Positions 51,930 through 59,593 of a stretch of 64,000 nt of DNA are shown here, one piece after another. The stretch lies in NCBI RefSeq assembly GCF_024125425.1, contig NZ_JAMXWN010000006.1:99631-163630 (forward strand), given 5' to 3'. A program made the translations under genes and the position numbers. How positions within the stretch are numbered: position 1 is the first letter of the stretch; each line of letters starts with the position of its first letter. The DNA comes from Sporolactobacillus kofuensis. GTDB taxonomy: Bacteria > Bacillota > Bacilli > Bacillales > Sporolactobacillaceae. The notes beneath the pieces were generated by a model. That model was not told the DNA's origin. It searched no databases and saw only the letters and a list, made by a program, of their open reading frames with translations.

Positions 51930-51952
51930 TTGGTATGAACGATTTATGCCAA
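51930..51952. promoter_or_regulatory. Operator T3 (TGGT...GCCA type), MFS promoter
   Basis: TTGGTAT and ATGCCAA form an inverted repeat around nine bases, 61 bp (centre to centre) after U3. The outer arms fit sites T1, T2 and T4 but the ACCGGT centre is absent, so this is the weakest member. Confidence 0.5.
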
Positions 51953-52001
51953 TGCGATGGGCAATGAAAACAAGATCAATAAAAAGAGGGTAGGGAAAGT
52001 A

Positions 52002-53243
52002 ATGACAGAGTCAAAGCAAGAGCTGATGGGCAACACAAACGAAACGAACCAGATAGGACCTTATCAACACAAGACATTGTGGGCATCGATTATCGGATAC
52101 GCAATGGATGGGCTGGATATGATGATCCTCGCCTTTGTCCTGCCATTAATTATTGCTTACTACAGTATCAATCCGGCTCAAGCCGGCAGTATTTCAACGA
52201 TTACAATGCTCGGTGTAGTCATCGGTGGGTACATCTTCGGCGTTCTGGCCGACATTTACGGACGTGTGCGCGTATTTACGTGGACCATCCTCATTTTCTC
52301 AGTGTTTACCGGACTGTGTGCCTTTGCACCGAATTTCGGTGTATTTAACCTCTTCAGATTTCTTTCTGGGTTAGGTCTCGGCGGTGAATTCGGCATCGGC
52401 ATGACTCTAGTCACTGAATCCTGGCCGAAAAAATACCGGACGCGGGCAACCTCATACGTGGCGCTCGGCTACCAAGCAGGAACCATTCTCGCAACATTGT
52501 GCGCGGCATTTATCGCACCACACTTTGGTTGGCAAGGTGTCTTCCTCGTTGGTGTAATTCCAGCTCTACTTGCCTGGTGGTCAAGAAGAAACCTAAAAGA
52601 ACCTGAATTATGGCTTGCCGCGAAAAAAGAAAATAAAACGAAAATCTCAATTATCGAGCTGTTCCGTTCATGGAAAATTACCGGAACAACCATCGGACTC
52701 ATTTTAATCTGCAGTGTGCAGAATTTCGGCTACTTCGGCATCATGAACTGGATGCCGACGATGCTGGCGACACAGCATCACTATACAATTAACGGAACCG
52801 TGTTCTGGACGATATCAACGGTTCTTGGCATGGTGATCGGAATCATCACCTTTGCATGGCTCGCGGATAAATGGGGCCGAAAACCGGCATTTATGACCTT
52901 CCAGATTTGTGCAGCCATCATTGTCTGGATCTACTTCCAGATCGATAACCCGACACTGCTTGTTGCGCTTGGCTCCGTTCTCGGATTCTTTGTCAACGGC
53001 ATGATGGGCGGCTACGGTGCGTTACTCGCCGAACACTATCAAACACAAGCACGTTCAACCGCAGAAAATATCATCTTCAACACCGGTCGATTCATCGGAA
53101 GCTTTGGTCCACTGATCATCGGCTTCATGGCATTGAATCATTCACTGAGCGCGGCACTTGGCACCATCTCATTCGTTTATGTGCTCGCCGCACTCTCAAT
53201 GCTGTTCCTCGTACCTGAAACCAAAGGCAAAGAGCTCGCCTAA
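52002..53243 (+). CDS. MFS transporter, aromatic/organic-acid:H+ symporter-like (AAHS)
   Basis: This is a 413-residue, 12-helix importer. YAMDGLDMMILAFVLPLI (TM1), GVLADIYGRVRVF (loop 2-3 motif) and SGLGLGGEFGIGMTLVTESW (TM4) are characteristic of the AAHS/NanT-like group that imports aromatic or sialic-acid-type anions. The ATG at 52002 follows GTAGGG; an in-frame extension back to 51957 lacks a site. Its promoter carries operators U3 and T3, linking it to the FadR-type regulon. A terminator at 53249 ends it. Confidence 0.9.
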   Translation: MTESKQELMGNTNETNQIGPYQHKTLWASIIGYAMDGLDMMILAFVLPLIIAYYSINPAQAGSISTITMLGVVIGGYIFGVLADIYGRVRVFTWTILIFSVFTGLCAFAPNFGVFNLFRFLSGLGLGGEFGIGMTLVTESWPKKYRTRATSYVALGYQAGTILATLCAAFIAPHFGWQGVFLVGVIPALLAWWSRRNLKEPELWLAAKKENKTKISIIELFRSWKITGTTIGLILICSVQNFGYFGIMNWMPTMLATQHHYTINGTVFWTISTVLGMVIGIITFAWLADKWGRKPAFMTFQICAAIIVWIYFQIDNPTLLVALGSVLGFFVNGMMGGYGALLAEHYQTQARSTAENIIFNTGRFIGSFGPLIIGFMALNHSLSAALGTISFVYVLAALSMLFLVPETKGKELA

Positions 53244-53248
53244 TCAAA

Positions 53249-53300
53249 AACTAGCCGGTAACCGCGGATTCATTGCGAATGACTGGCTAGTTTTTTTTTA
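53249..53300 (+). terminator. Terminator of the AAHS transporter
   Basis: AACTAGCC pairs with GGCTAGTT beneath a larger structured loop, followed by eight T. Confidence 0.85.
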
Positions 53301-53449
53301 TGGACGGAAGTTCACAGAAACAGACGGCGCCTCAGAAACTTGGCGAGGCCAAGTTATCTAATGAACGAAAGTAAATAGGTTGCTTTTTTCTTGCCTGCAT
53401 GACGAGAATGCGCTAGCGTTGAAGTAACATCAGATTTGGAGGGATAACG

Positions 53450-53974
53450 ATGACGGATACATTGACTTTGTCGGACGTTGGTTTTCATTTTGGTGACCAA
53501 GACGCACCGGTAAAATTGACCGTGTTTACTAACCTGGCTTGCCCGCATTGTGCGAACTTCTTCGCAGAAAATGAAACCGATCTGTTCGCAGCAATCGATA
53601 AGAAACAGGTTGAACTGATTTTGAAACCTTTTGACAAGCCAAAAGAAGGCCTGCTCAAAGGTAATCTCGTACACCTATTCTTAAATTACAAGGATCAGGA
53701 AAAGATGAATAAGGTAATTTTGCAACTGTTCAAGGATCAAGCAGACTGGAAGAAACTTTCCGATAACGAAATCAAAACTTATTTGACCGAAAACTATGGC
53801 TTATCCATTCAGCCGGACAACACCGACTACAGCCTGACGATTGCCGGCGAAGCCATTCACTTCGACGCAACCTCAGTACCAACTGTCCTGCTCAGTCGAG
53901 ATGGCCAAACTCCACAAAAAATCACCAAAGACGAGTTAAAAAAAGAGCTCGAAGCCGCGATACCAGTAAAATAA
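53450..53974 (+). CDS. DsbA-like thioredoxin-fold protein
   Basis: This 174-residue protein has a CPHC active site at residues 31-34 (TNLACPHCANFF) and a cis-proline loop TSVPTVLL near the C-terminus, the DsbA/thioredoxin-4 pattern. No signal peptide or membrane anchor is present. It is therefore a cytoplasmic thiol oxidoreductase or redox partner rather than an extracytoplasmic folding enzyme. TTGGAGGG precedes the ATG. It has its own terminator. Confidence 0.88.
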   Translation: MTDTLTLSDVGFHFGDQDAPVKLTVFTNLACPHCANFFAENETDLFAAIDKKQVELILKPFDKPKEGLLKGNLVHLFLNYKDQEKMNKVILQLFKDQADWKKLSDNEIKTYLTENYGLSIQPDNTDYSLTIAGEAIHFDATSVPTVLLSRDGQTPQKITKDELKKELEAAIPVK

Positions 53975-53984
53975 TCAAATGAAG

Positions 53985-54022
53985 AACAAGGCCGGACAAA
54001 TACGTCCGGCCTTGTTTATTTC
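53985..54022 (+). terminator. Terminator of the DsbA-like gene
   Basis: AACAAGGCCGGAC pairs perfectly with GTCCGGCCTTGTT around six bases. Confidence 0.88.
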
Positions 54023-54110
54023 TATAAGTTCGATTTCTAATCTTAAGCTCGGTTTAGGCTGTGTTGGGTTCGGTTTTCATCCACTTGGTTTCAACTTTTT
54101 CTGATTTGGA
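54018..54110 (+). repeat. 21-bp-period array E2 (TAGGTTCGATTT family)
   Basis: TCGATT or TCGGTT cores lie at 54030, 54049 and 54070 (steps 19 and 21), with a weaker one near 54088. It resembles array E1 at 40018. Confidence 0.7.
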
Positions 54111-54159
54111 ACAACTCGCGGGCGAGTTGTAGTCCACTTGAAGCACCTCTTCAACTTCC

Positions 54160-54300
54160 AGCAGTTCGTTACTGTTTTATCGAGGATCGTTACTAAATTT
54201 GTCGTTTACTCTTTTCATTAGAATCCTCTTTCCATTCGTTTCGGGTTTATTGGGATTTGTTACGATGTTCCTTATGTTCGTTTCGAATTTTTCTCTGACA
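54160..54300 (-). repeat. Degenerate array C3 (CGTAACGAAC family, inverted)
   Basis: GTTCGTTAC at 54164 and GATCGTTAC at 54185 are 21 bp apart and are the complement of the C1/C2 core. Further degenerate cores (TTTGTTACGATG, TGTTCGTTTCG) follow to about 54285. It lies next to array E2, so two families meet here. Confidence 0.7.
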
Positions 54301-54440
54301 TCTCTTGGAATGAACGGCTGTTCATGTCCATTGGTCTAATCTTTAGGTCTTTTGGCCGTGCTCATTTTCTGATACTATGGAAATACATAGAAATCCAGCG
54401 TATTTTTTGTAGGATGCCCGAAAAAAAGGAGTTCGTCGAT

Positions 54441-55133
54441 GTGATTGGTGTCAGTGAAACGGTACAAAAATTTATCCTTGATTACATCCGCAAGCGCGTG
54501 AAGCCTGGGGACAAACTTCCATCTGAGCGCGAGATTGCGCGCATGCTTGAGGTTGGCCGCTCCTCGGTTCGCGAAGCGCTGCAAACCTTGTGCGAGCGCG
54601 GGATCATTGAGAAGAGGCCGGGCAAGGGAAATTATTTGACGAACCGCACGATCGATGTGACTCAGTTGGATTTGCGACAATTGCTGCCGTTTATCGATGC
54701 CAAGTCGTCCCTTGATCTGCTTGAATTTCGCAGATCGCTGGAAGCTGAGAACGCCTATCTTGCAGCGCGGCGCCATACGCCCGAGACGATCGAAATCCTG
54801 CAAAGTGCAGTCGAAGAATTGGCTGTCTGTGTCAAGAATAAGGAATCTATTATTGTGCCGGATTTTAAATTCCATAACACCATCGCCCATGCTGCGCAGA
54901 ACAAGGTCATGATTCAAGTGTATGACTCACTGACCGACTTGTCCAAGAAGGTCCGAATTGAGATGGCGAGCAATGACGATACCGAACACGCACTCTACTA
55001 TCATTCCGAGATTCTTGAAGCAATCAAAAAAGAAGACGGCGAGAAAAGCAGCAGTCTGATGCGCCGTCATATTGAAGATGTTCTGCTCCATTATAAAAAG
55101 ATGCTCTCAGAAATCAGCAGCATCGAGCAATAA
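54441..55133 (+). CDS. FadR-subfamily GntR regulator (paralogue 2)
   Basis: This 230-residue regulator is closely similar to the one at 15068. SETVQKFILDYIRKRV, KLPSEREIARMLEVGRSSVR and VPDFKFHNTIAHAAQNKVM recur with few changes, so both have a winged helix plus an FCD domain. I use GTG 54441, nine bases after AAAGGAG, which matches the paralogue's start; the same frame is open back to 54324 without a ribosome-binding site. Operators U4/T4 lie just downstream, before the gamma-glutamyltransferase gene. Confidence 0.92.
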   Translation: MIGVSETVQKFILDYIRKRVKPGDKLPSEREIARMLEVGRSSVREALQTLCERGIIEKRPGKGNYLTNRTIDVTQLDLRQLLPFIDAKSSLDLLEFRRSLEAENAYLAARRHTPETIEILQSAVEELAVCVKNKESIIVPDFKFHNTIAHAAQNKVMIQVYDSLTDLSKKVRIEMASNDDTEHALYYHSEILEAIKKEDGEKSSSLMRRHIEDVLLHYKKMLSEISSIEQ

Positions 55134-55247
55134 TCGACTTCCTCTCAAAATCTACGGCTCCTTGATCGCGCACCCCGCGAGTAGAGGAGCTCATTCATTT
55201 TACACAACCACTTGAACCCACCCATAAACCATCAATTCAAAAAAATA

Positions 55248-55264
55248 TGTCAGATAATCTAACA
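55248..55264. promoter_or_regulatory. Operator U4 (TGTCA...TGACA type), ggt promoter
   Basis: TGTCAGATAATCTAACA is a 17-bp inverted repeat of the shared family, 27 bp upstream of the -10 box at 55292. Confidence 0.75.
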
Positions 55265-55291
55265 CAATAGACCGAAAAAAATTTCAGAAGA

Positions 55292-55331
55292 TTATAATTA
55301 GACACATTAACTGGTCTTACCGGTAAGTCCG
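55292..55331 (+). promoter_or_regulatory. -10 box and operator T4 of the ggt promoter
   Basis: TATAAT at 55292-55297 is followed 14 bases later by TGGTCTTACCGGTAAGTCCG (55312-55331). That sequence equals the ideal palindrome at 18 of 20 positions. The layout matches the permease promoter at 14838-14920. Confidence 0.75.
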
Positions 55332-55360
55332 ACAAAAACAGTTGAGGTGAAGGCAAAGAT

Positions 55361-56965
55361 ATGATGAATTTCAACCATCGCTATGATGATGGAAAACATG
55401 TACCGATCTATGGAAAACGAGGGATGGTTGCTACCTCACAGCCACTCGGTGCGCAAGCCGGCCTCGAGATTTTGAAAAAAGGCGGTAACGCCATTGACGC
55501 TGCAATTGCAACCGCAGCATGTATGACCGTACTCGAACCGACGTCAAATGGAATCGGCAGCGATGCATTCGCCATCATCTGGACCAAAGGCAAACTGCAT
55601 GGCTTGAATGCGAGCGGTAATGCACCCGAGCTGATGTCCGTTGAGGCCATGCACAAACGTGGCAGGAGCAAGGTGCCGAAATACGGCTTGGAACCGGTGA
55701 TGGTACCCGGTGCTCCGGCTGCATGGGCGGAATGCATCAGGCGTTTCGGAAAGCTTTCACTAAAAGAAGTGATGCAGCCGGCGATTGACTATGCGCAATC
55801 CGGTTATCCGGTCTCCGAGGTTGTTGCAAAGAACTGGAAAACAGCCTTTGAAACATATACAGCATTGGATGGGCCGGAGTTTGAGAACTGGTTCAAGACC
55901 TTCGCGCCAAAAGGAAGTGCGCCTCGAGCCGGTGAGCTTTGGAAATCGGAAGAAATGGCAGACAGCTTGAGAAAAATTGCCGATTCTAATGCCGAAGCCT
56001 TTTACCGAGGAGAACTGGCGGAAAAAATAGACCATTTTTCACGGAAGTTTGATGGCTTTATCCGCAAGGAAGATCTACAAAACTATCACGCAGAATGGGT
56101 TGAACCGATCTCGGTCAATTATCGCGGCTATGACGTTTGGGAGCTGCCACCGAATGGGCAGGGTCTCGTTACCCTTATTGCTCTGAAAATTTTGAATCAA
56201 TTGGAATTACCCGATAAGGAATTGCCGGATACCTATCACAAACTGATCGAATCATTGAAACTCGCGTTTACTGATGGGAAAAAGTACATTACGGATCCGA
56301 GTTACATGCATGATGAAGTCGCGCAACTTTTATCGGAAGCACACTGCCTTGATCGTGCGCAACTCATTGGCGAGACGGCGATTCAACCGACCGCCGGCTC
56401 CTTGCCGAAGGGCGGAACGGTTTATCTGGCCACCGCCGACGAGGAAGGGAATATGGTCTCCTACATTCAAAGCAATTTTAAAGGCTTCGGTTCGGGGATC
56501 GTCATTCCCGGAACAGGCATCTCACTGCAGAATCGCGGATTTGATTTTTCACTGAACAAAGAGGACGCCAACTGTCTCTATCCAGGTAAAAAATCGTATC
56601 ACACGATTATCCCGGGATTCCTGACGAAGAACGGACAGCCTGTCGGACCGTTCGGTGTGATGGGCGAATACATGCAGCCGCAGGGCCAGCTTCAGGTCAT
56701 CACCAATTCGATTGACTTTCATATGAATCCACAGGCCGCGCTTGACGCGCCGAGATGGCAATGGATCAGCGATAAAAAGGTAATGGTTGAGCCGGATTTT
56801 CCGATCAATATTGCCCATGAGCTGGCCGAACGAGGGCATGAGATAACAGTTGCTCTTGATCTAAACTCCTTCGGGCGAGGGCAGATCATCTGGCGCAATC
56901 AAGAAACAGGGGTACTGGTTGGAGGCACGGAGTCACGGGCAGACGGCATTGTTGCCGCATGGTAA
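55361..56965 (+). CDS. Gamma-glutamyltransferase family protein, YwrD-like
   Basis: This 534-residue N-terminal-nucleophile hydrolase precursor has a predicted autocleavage site before Thr353 in KGGTVYLATADEEGNMVS. The usual Thr-Thr-His of GGT is Thr-Val-Tyr here, as in the YwrD-like branch. GGNAIDAAIATAA and the later SGIVIPGTGISLQNRG are family landmarks. No signal peptide is visible, unlike secreted GGT, so it probably acts in the cytoplasm on a gamma-glutamyl or similar amide. It is the first gene after operators U4/T4 and is followed by an MFS gene 29 bases downstream. Confidence 0.88.
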   Translation: MMNFNHRYDDGKHVPIYGKRGMVATSQPLGAQAGLEILKKGGNAIDAAIATAACMTVLEPTSNGIGSDAFAIIWTKGKLHGLNASGNAPELMSVEAMHKRGRSKVPKYGLEPVMVPGAPAAWAECIRRFGKLSLKEVMQPAIDYAQSGYPVSEVVAKNWKTAFETYTALDGPEFENWFKTFAPKGSAPRAGELWKSEEMADSLRKIADSNAEAFYRGELAEKIDHFSRKFDGFIRKEDLQNYHAEWVEPISVNYRGYDVWELPPNGQGLVTLIALKILNQLELPDKELPDTYHKLIESLKLAFTDGKKYITDPSYMHDEVAQLLSEAHCLDRAQLIGETAIQPTAGSLPKGGTVYLATADEEGNMVSYIQSNFKGFGSGIVIPGTGISLQNRGFDFSLNKEDANCLYPGKKSYHTIIPGFLTKNGQPVGPFGVMGEYMQPQGQLQVITNSIDFHMNPQAALDAPRWQWISDKKVMVEPDFPINIAHELAERGHEITVALDLNSFGRGQIIWRNQETGVLVGGTESRADGIVAAW

Positions 56966-56994
56966 CCAACTTATAATTCGTGGAGGGATCATAG

Positions 56995-58254
56995 ATGAAC
57001 CATACAAAGAAAAACTACATTCTCATCACTGTTCTATTTTCACTGGGATGGGCGTTTATGTACGCAGACCGAAACATTCTTTCACCAATTATGAGTGTGA
57101 TCGGTGAAGATTGGAACCTCTCAAAGAGTGAACTTGGACTCATGTCCACGGTATTTTTTACAACCTATGCATTGATGCAAATTCCAGCCGGATTTCTTGC
57201 TGACCGGTTTGGGCGGGTTAAGGTCCTAGTTGGCGGCTATTTGCTGTTCGCGGTGGGTACTTTTTTCAGTGGAATTGTTTCCGGACTTGGACTATTCCTG
57301 ATCGTTCGGGCAATCACCGGATTTGGCGAAGGGACATATTATGGCCCTCAGTACGCGATTTCCTCGGCAACGCTGCCGAAGAAGTATCGCGGCTTATCCT
57401 CTGCGATCATTAACAGCGGAATGGCACTTGGCATTTCCGCAGGCTTCATTGCATCGAGTTACCTGACGTTTACGCTTCATAAAAGTTGGCAAACCTCATT
57501 CTTCGTCTTTGGTGTATTAACAGCCATTGTTGCCGTATTGATCGGTGTCTTCGTTAAGGATGATGCGAAAAAACCGGCTTCGGTCTCAACTAAGAAAGCG
57601 CCGGTGCAAAAAGCAAATTTGAAAATTTTGTTCAGCCGCAATCATATTTTTACCTACATTCTCATTTTCTGTTCGTTGTACGGCTTTTTCGGGATGCTGA
57701 CCTGGCTGCCGTTTTACCTGCAGACCGTCCGCGGCGTCGACGGATCGCAAACCGGGATCATTTCGTCCCTGGTACCGTGGGCCTCGATTCCAGGTGCACT
57801 CTTGTTCGGCTATCTTTCGGATCATATTAAAAATAAGAAACCGCTCATCTTGTTCCTAGCGGTGCTTGGGGCAATCTGCCAAATCGTCATTCCATACACG
57901 CAGAATTACTCGTTGATGATTACAGGACTTGTCATCTATGGAATGGTTGGCAAACTAGCACTAGATCCGATCCTTGTTTCCTATGTGGCTGAAAACACAC
58001 CGACAATGATGTACTCAAGAGCGTACTCCATCTTCAACTTTGCCGGTATGATCTCATCCATTTTCGCACCGTACATTACCGGGTACTTTGCCGATCTGAC
58101 CGGTCATCTGGAAATCGGCTTCTATATTTCCGGCGCATTGCTCTTTATCGGTGGACTACTCTTCATGTTTACCAATAAAGAACCGAACATTGTCGCTGCT
58201 CCAGCAACGGCAGATACTCATTTTGGTCCTGGTGTAATCCCCAATCATCGATAA
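56995..58254 (+). CDS. MFS transporter (ACS/hexuronate-like)
   Basis: This is a 419-residue, 12-helix transporter. YADRNILSPIMSVIGEDW in TM1, LADRFGRVKVLVGG and ITGFGEGTYYGPQYAISSAT resemble the anion:cation symporter and related groups. It is probably in one operon with the YwrD-like gene, which suggests it imports that enzyme's substrate or exports a product (inference). GGAGGG precedes the ATG and a terminator follows. Confidence 0.9.
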   Translation: MNHTKKNYILITVLFSLGWAFMYADRNILSPIMSVIGEDWNLSKSELGLMSTVFFTTYALMQIPAGFLADRFGRVKVLVGGYLLFAVGTFFSGIVSGLGLFLIVRAITGFGEGTYYGPQYAISSATLPKKYRGLSSAIINSGMALGISAGFIASSYLTFTLHKSWQTSFFVFGVLTAIVAVLIGVFVKDDAKKPASVSTKKAPVQKANLKILFSRNHIFTYILIFCSLYGFFGMLTWLPFYLQTVRGVDGSQTGIISSLVPWASIPGALLFGYLSDHIKNKKPLILFLAVLGAICQIVIPYTQNYSLMITGLVIYGMVGKLALDPILVSYVAENTPTMMYSRAYSIFNFAGMISSIFAPYITGYFADLTGHLEIGFYISGALLFIGGLLFMFTNKEPNIVAAPATADTHFGPGVIPNHR

Positions 58255-58283
58255 TTGATGATACAATTAACTAAATGCTTTTG

Positions 58284-58313
58284 AAAAAGGGGCGTTTTTT
58301 GCCCCTTTTTTTC
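58284..58313 (+). terminator. Terminator of the ggt-MFS operon
   Basis: AAAAAGGGGC pairs perfectly with GCCCCTTTTT around seven T/G bases, then TTT. Confidence 0.92.
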
Positions 58314-58341
58314 GTGAAAAACATCGGAAAGGTTGGATTTG

Positions 58342-58926
58342 ATGCACGCTCAAGAAAAAGAAAAACCGCGCTATCTCGATATTTTCATGGCTTTTTTCCG
58401 TTCCGGTATCCTCAGCTTTGGCGGAGGACCATCAGGTATTCCTTTGATCGAGGCGGAGGTTGTTAAAAAATATCAATGGATGACGATTGAGGAGTTCGGT
58501 GACGTTGTGGCGATTGCCAATGCGCTGCCGGGTCCGATTAATACGAAGCTGTCCGGTTATATCGGCTGGAAAGTTAGAGGGTTACCCGGTCTACTGATCG
58601 CATTGGTAGCAACCGTTCTGCCCACCGTGGTTTTACTGATTATTCTGCTTGGCTTCCTCGCAGCATTTCAGAATCAGCGATGGGTACATGGCATGACCCA
58701 GGCTGTGCTGCCGGTTGTCGGCGTGATGATGGCTCAGCTGACCTGGCGCTTCCTATCCAGTGCCAAAAAGGGACTTGGCTGGGCAATCAGCTTGGTCCTG
58801 GTTGGGCTCAGTTTTGTTTTAATGGAAGTACTCAATGTGCAAGCGCCAATTCTGATCGCACTTGTTTTGATCTTTGTCCTAATCATGCCGGATAAAAAAA
58901 GAACAAAGGAAGGTGAGAAATCATGA
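58342..58926 (+). CDS. Chromate transporter half, CHR family (ChrA-like, first subunit)
   Basis: This 194-residue membrane protein is a single CHR domain. SFGGGPSGIPLIEAEVV and ANALPGPINTKLSGYIGWKV are the family hallmarks, with about five helices. In Firmicutes short CHR proteins occur as pairs (B. subtilis YwrB/YwrA) that act together; chromate/sulfate export is the known activity of some members. I use ATG 58342, nine bases after AAAGG. Its stop overlaps the next start (ATGA). Confidence 0.9.
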   Translation: MHAQEKEKPRYLDIFMAFFRSGILSFGGGPSGIPLIEAEVVKKYQWMTIEEFGDVVAIANALPGPINTKLSGYIGWKVRGLPGLLIALVATVLPTVVLLIILLGFLAAFQNQRWVHGMTQAVLPVVGVMMAQLTWRFLSSAKKGLGWAISLVLVGLSFVLMEVLNVQAPILIALVLIFVLIMPDKKRTKEGEKS

Positions 58927-59456
58927 CGCTTTTAGTACATATGTTTCTCGCATTCTTTATTCCTGGGATCCTCGGTTACGGTGGTGGCCCGGCCTCCATT
59001 CCGCTGATCGAGAATGAAGTCGTCGGCCACTACCATTGGATGAGTGTCACCGAGTTCAGTAACGTGCTCGCACTCGGTAACGCACTGCCAGGCCCGATCG
59101 CGACAAAAATGGCTGGGTACATCGGCTACCAAGTCGGCGGCATAGCCGGATCACTCGTGGCGTTGTTCGCAACGATCGCCCCGTCGCTGATTCTATTGAT
59201 CGTACTGCTGCAGATTCTGTATCGCTTCAAGGATTCACCGAAAGTCAAACGATTGACACTAATGATTCGTCCAATCATCGTGGTCATGCTTGGCGTGATG
59301 GCCTGGAACTTCTTCACCGCCTCAAACAAGGCATCCGGCTGGCTACCGATGATCCTAATCGGTGCCGCAAGCTTCGTGCTGATGCAGCGCCTGAAAGTTC
59401 ATCCGGCCTTTGTCGTTGCCGGTGCGCTAATCATCGGCGCCGCATTCATGGGGTGA
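58923..59456 (+). CDS. Chromate transporter half, CHR family (second subunit)
   Basis: This 177-residue partner of the preceding gene is translationally coupled by ATGA. GYGGGPASIPLIENEVVGHY and LGNALPGPIATKMAGYIGYQ repeat the CHR motifs. Opposite membrane topology of the two halves is expected from the family. With the YwrD-like gene upstream, the neighbourhood recalls the B. subtilis ywr locus. A hairpin overlaps its stop codon. Confidence 0.9.
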   Translation: MTLLVHMFLAFFIPGILGYGGGPASIPLIENEVVGHYHWMSVTEFSNVLALGNALPGPIATKMAGYIGYQVGGIAGSLVALFATIAPSLILLIVLLQILYRFKDSPKVKRLTLMIRPIIVVMLGVMAWNFFTASNKASGWLPMILIGAASFVLMQRLKVHPAFVVAGALIIGAAFMG

Positions 59457-59483
59457 GACTGAATGGAGTCTCACTCCATTTTG
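59453..59483 (+). terminator. Hairpin at the end of the CHR pair
   Basis: GTGAGACT pairs with AGTCTCAC around six bases; the T tract is weak. Confidence 0.6.
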
Positions 59484-59530
59484 CCGTTTCAAGAGATTTT
59501 CCGAATCAAAGTACATCTTGGTCCGAGCTT

Positions 59531-59559
59531 TTGGCATCGGCTCTGAAATCCCGTATAAT
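59531..59559 (+). promoter_or_regulatory. Promoter of the cyclic-amidohydrolase gene
   Basis: The -35 TTGGCA (59531-59536) and -10 TATAAT (59554-59559) boxes are 17 bp apart. No U or T operator is found here. Confidence 0.8.
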
Positions 59560-59593
59560 TTAGTTAGCAAGTGAATCGGATGGAGGCGGACAC

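Noticed and set aside
54324..54440. N-terminal extension of GntR paralogue 2
   Set aside because: There is no ribosome-binding site, and the paralogue at 15068 begins at the position equivalent to GTG 54441.
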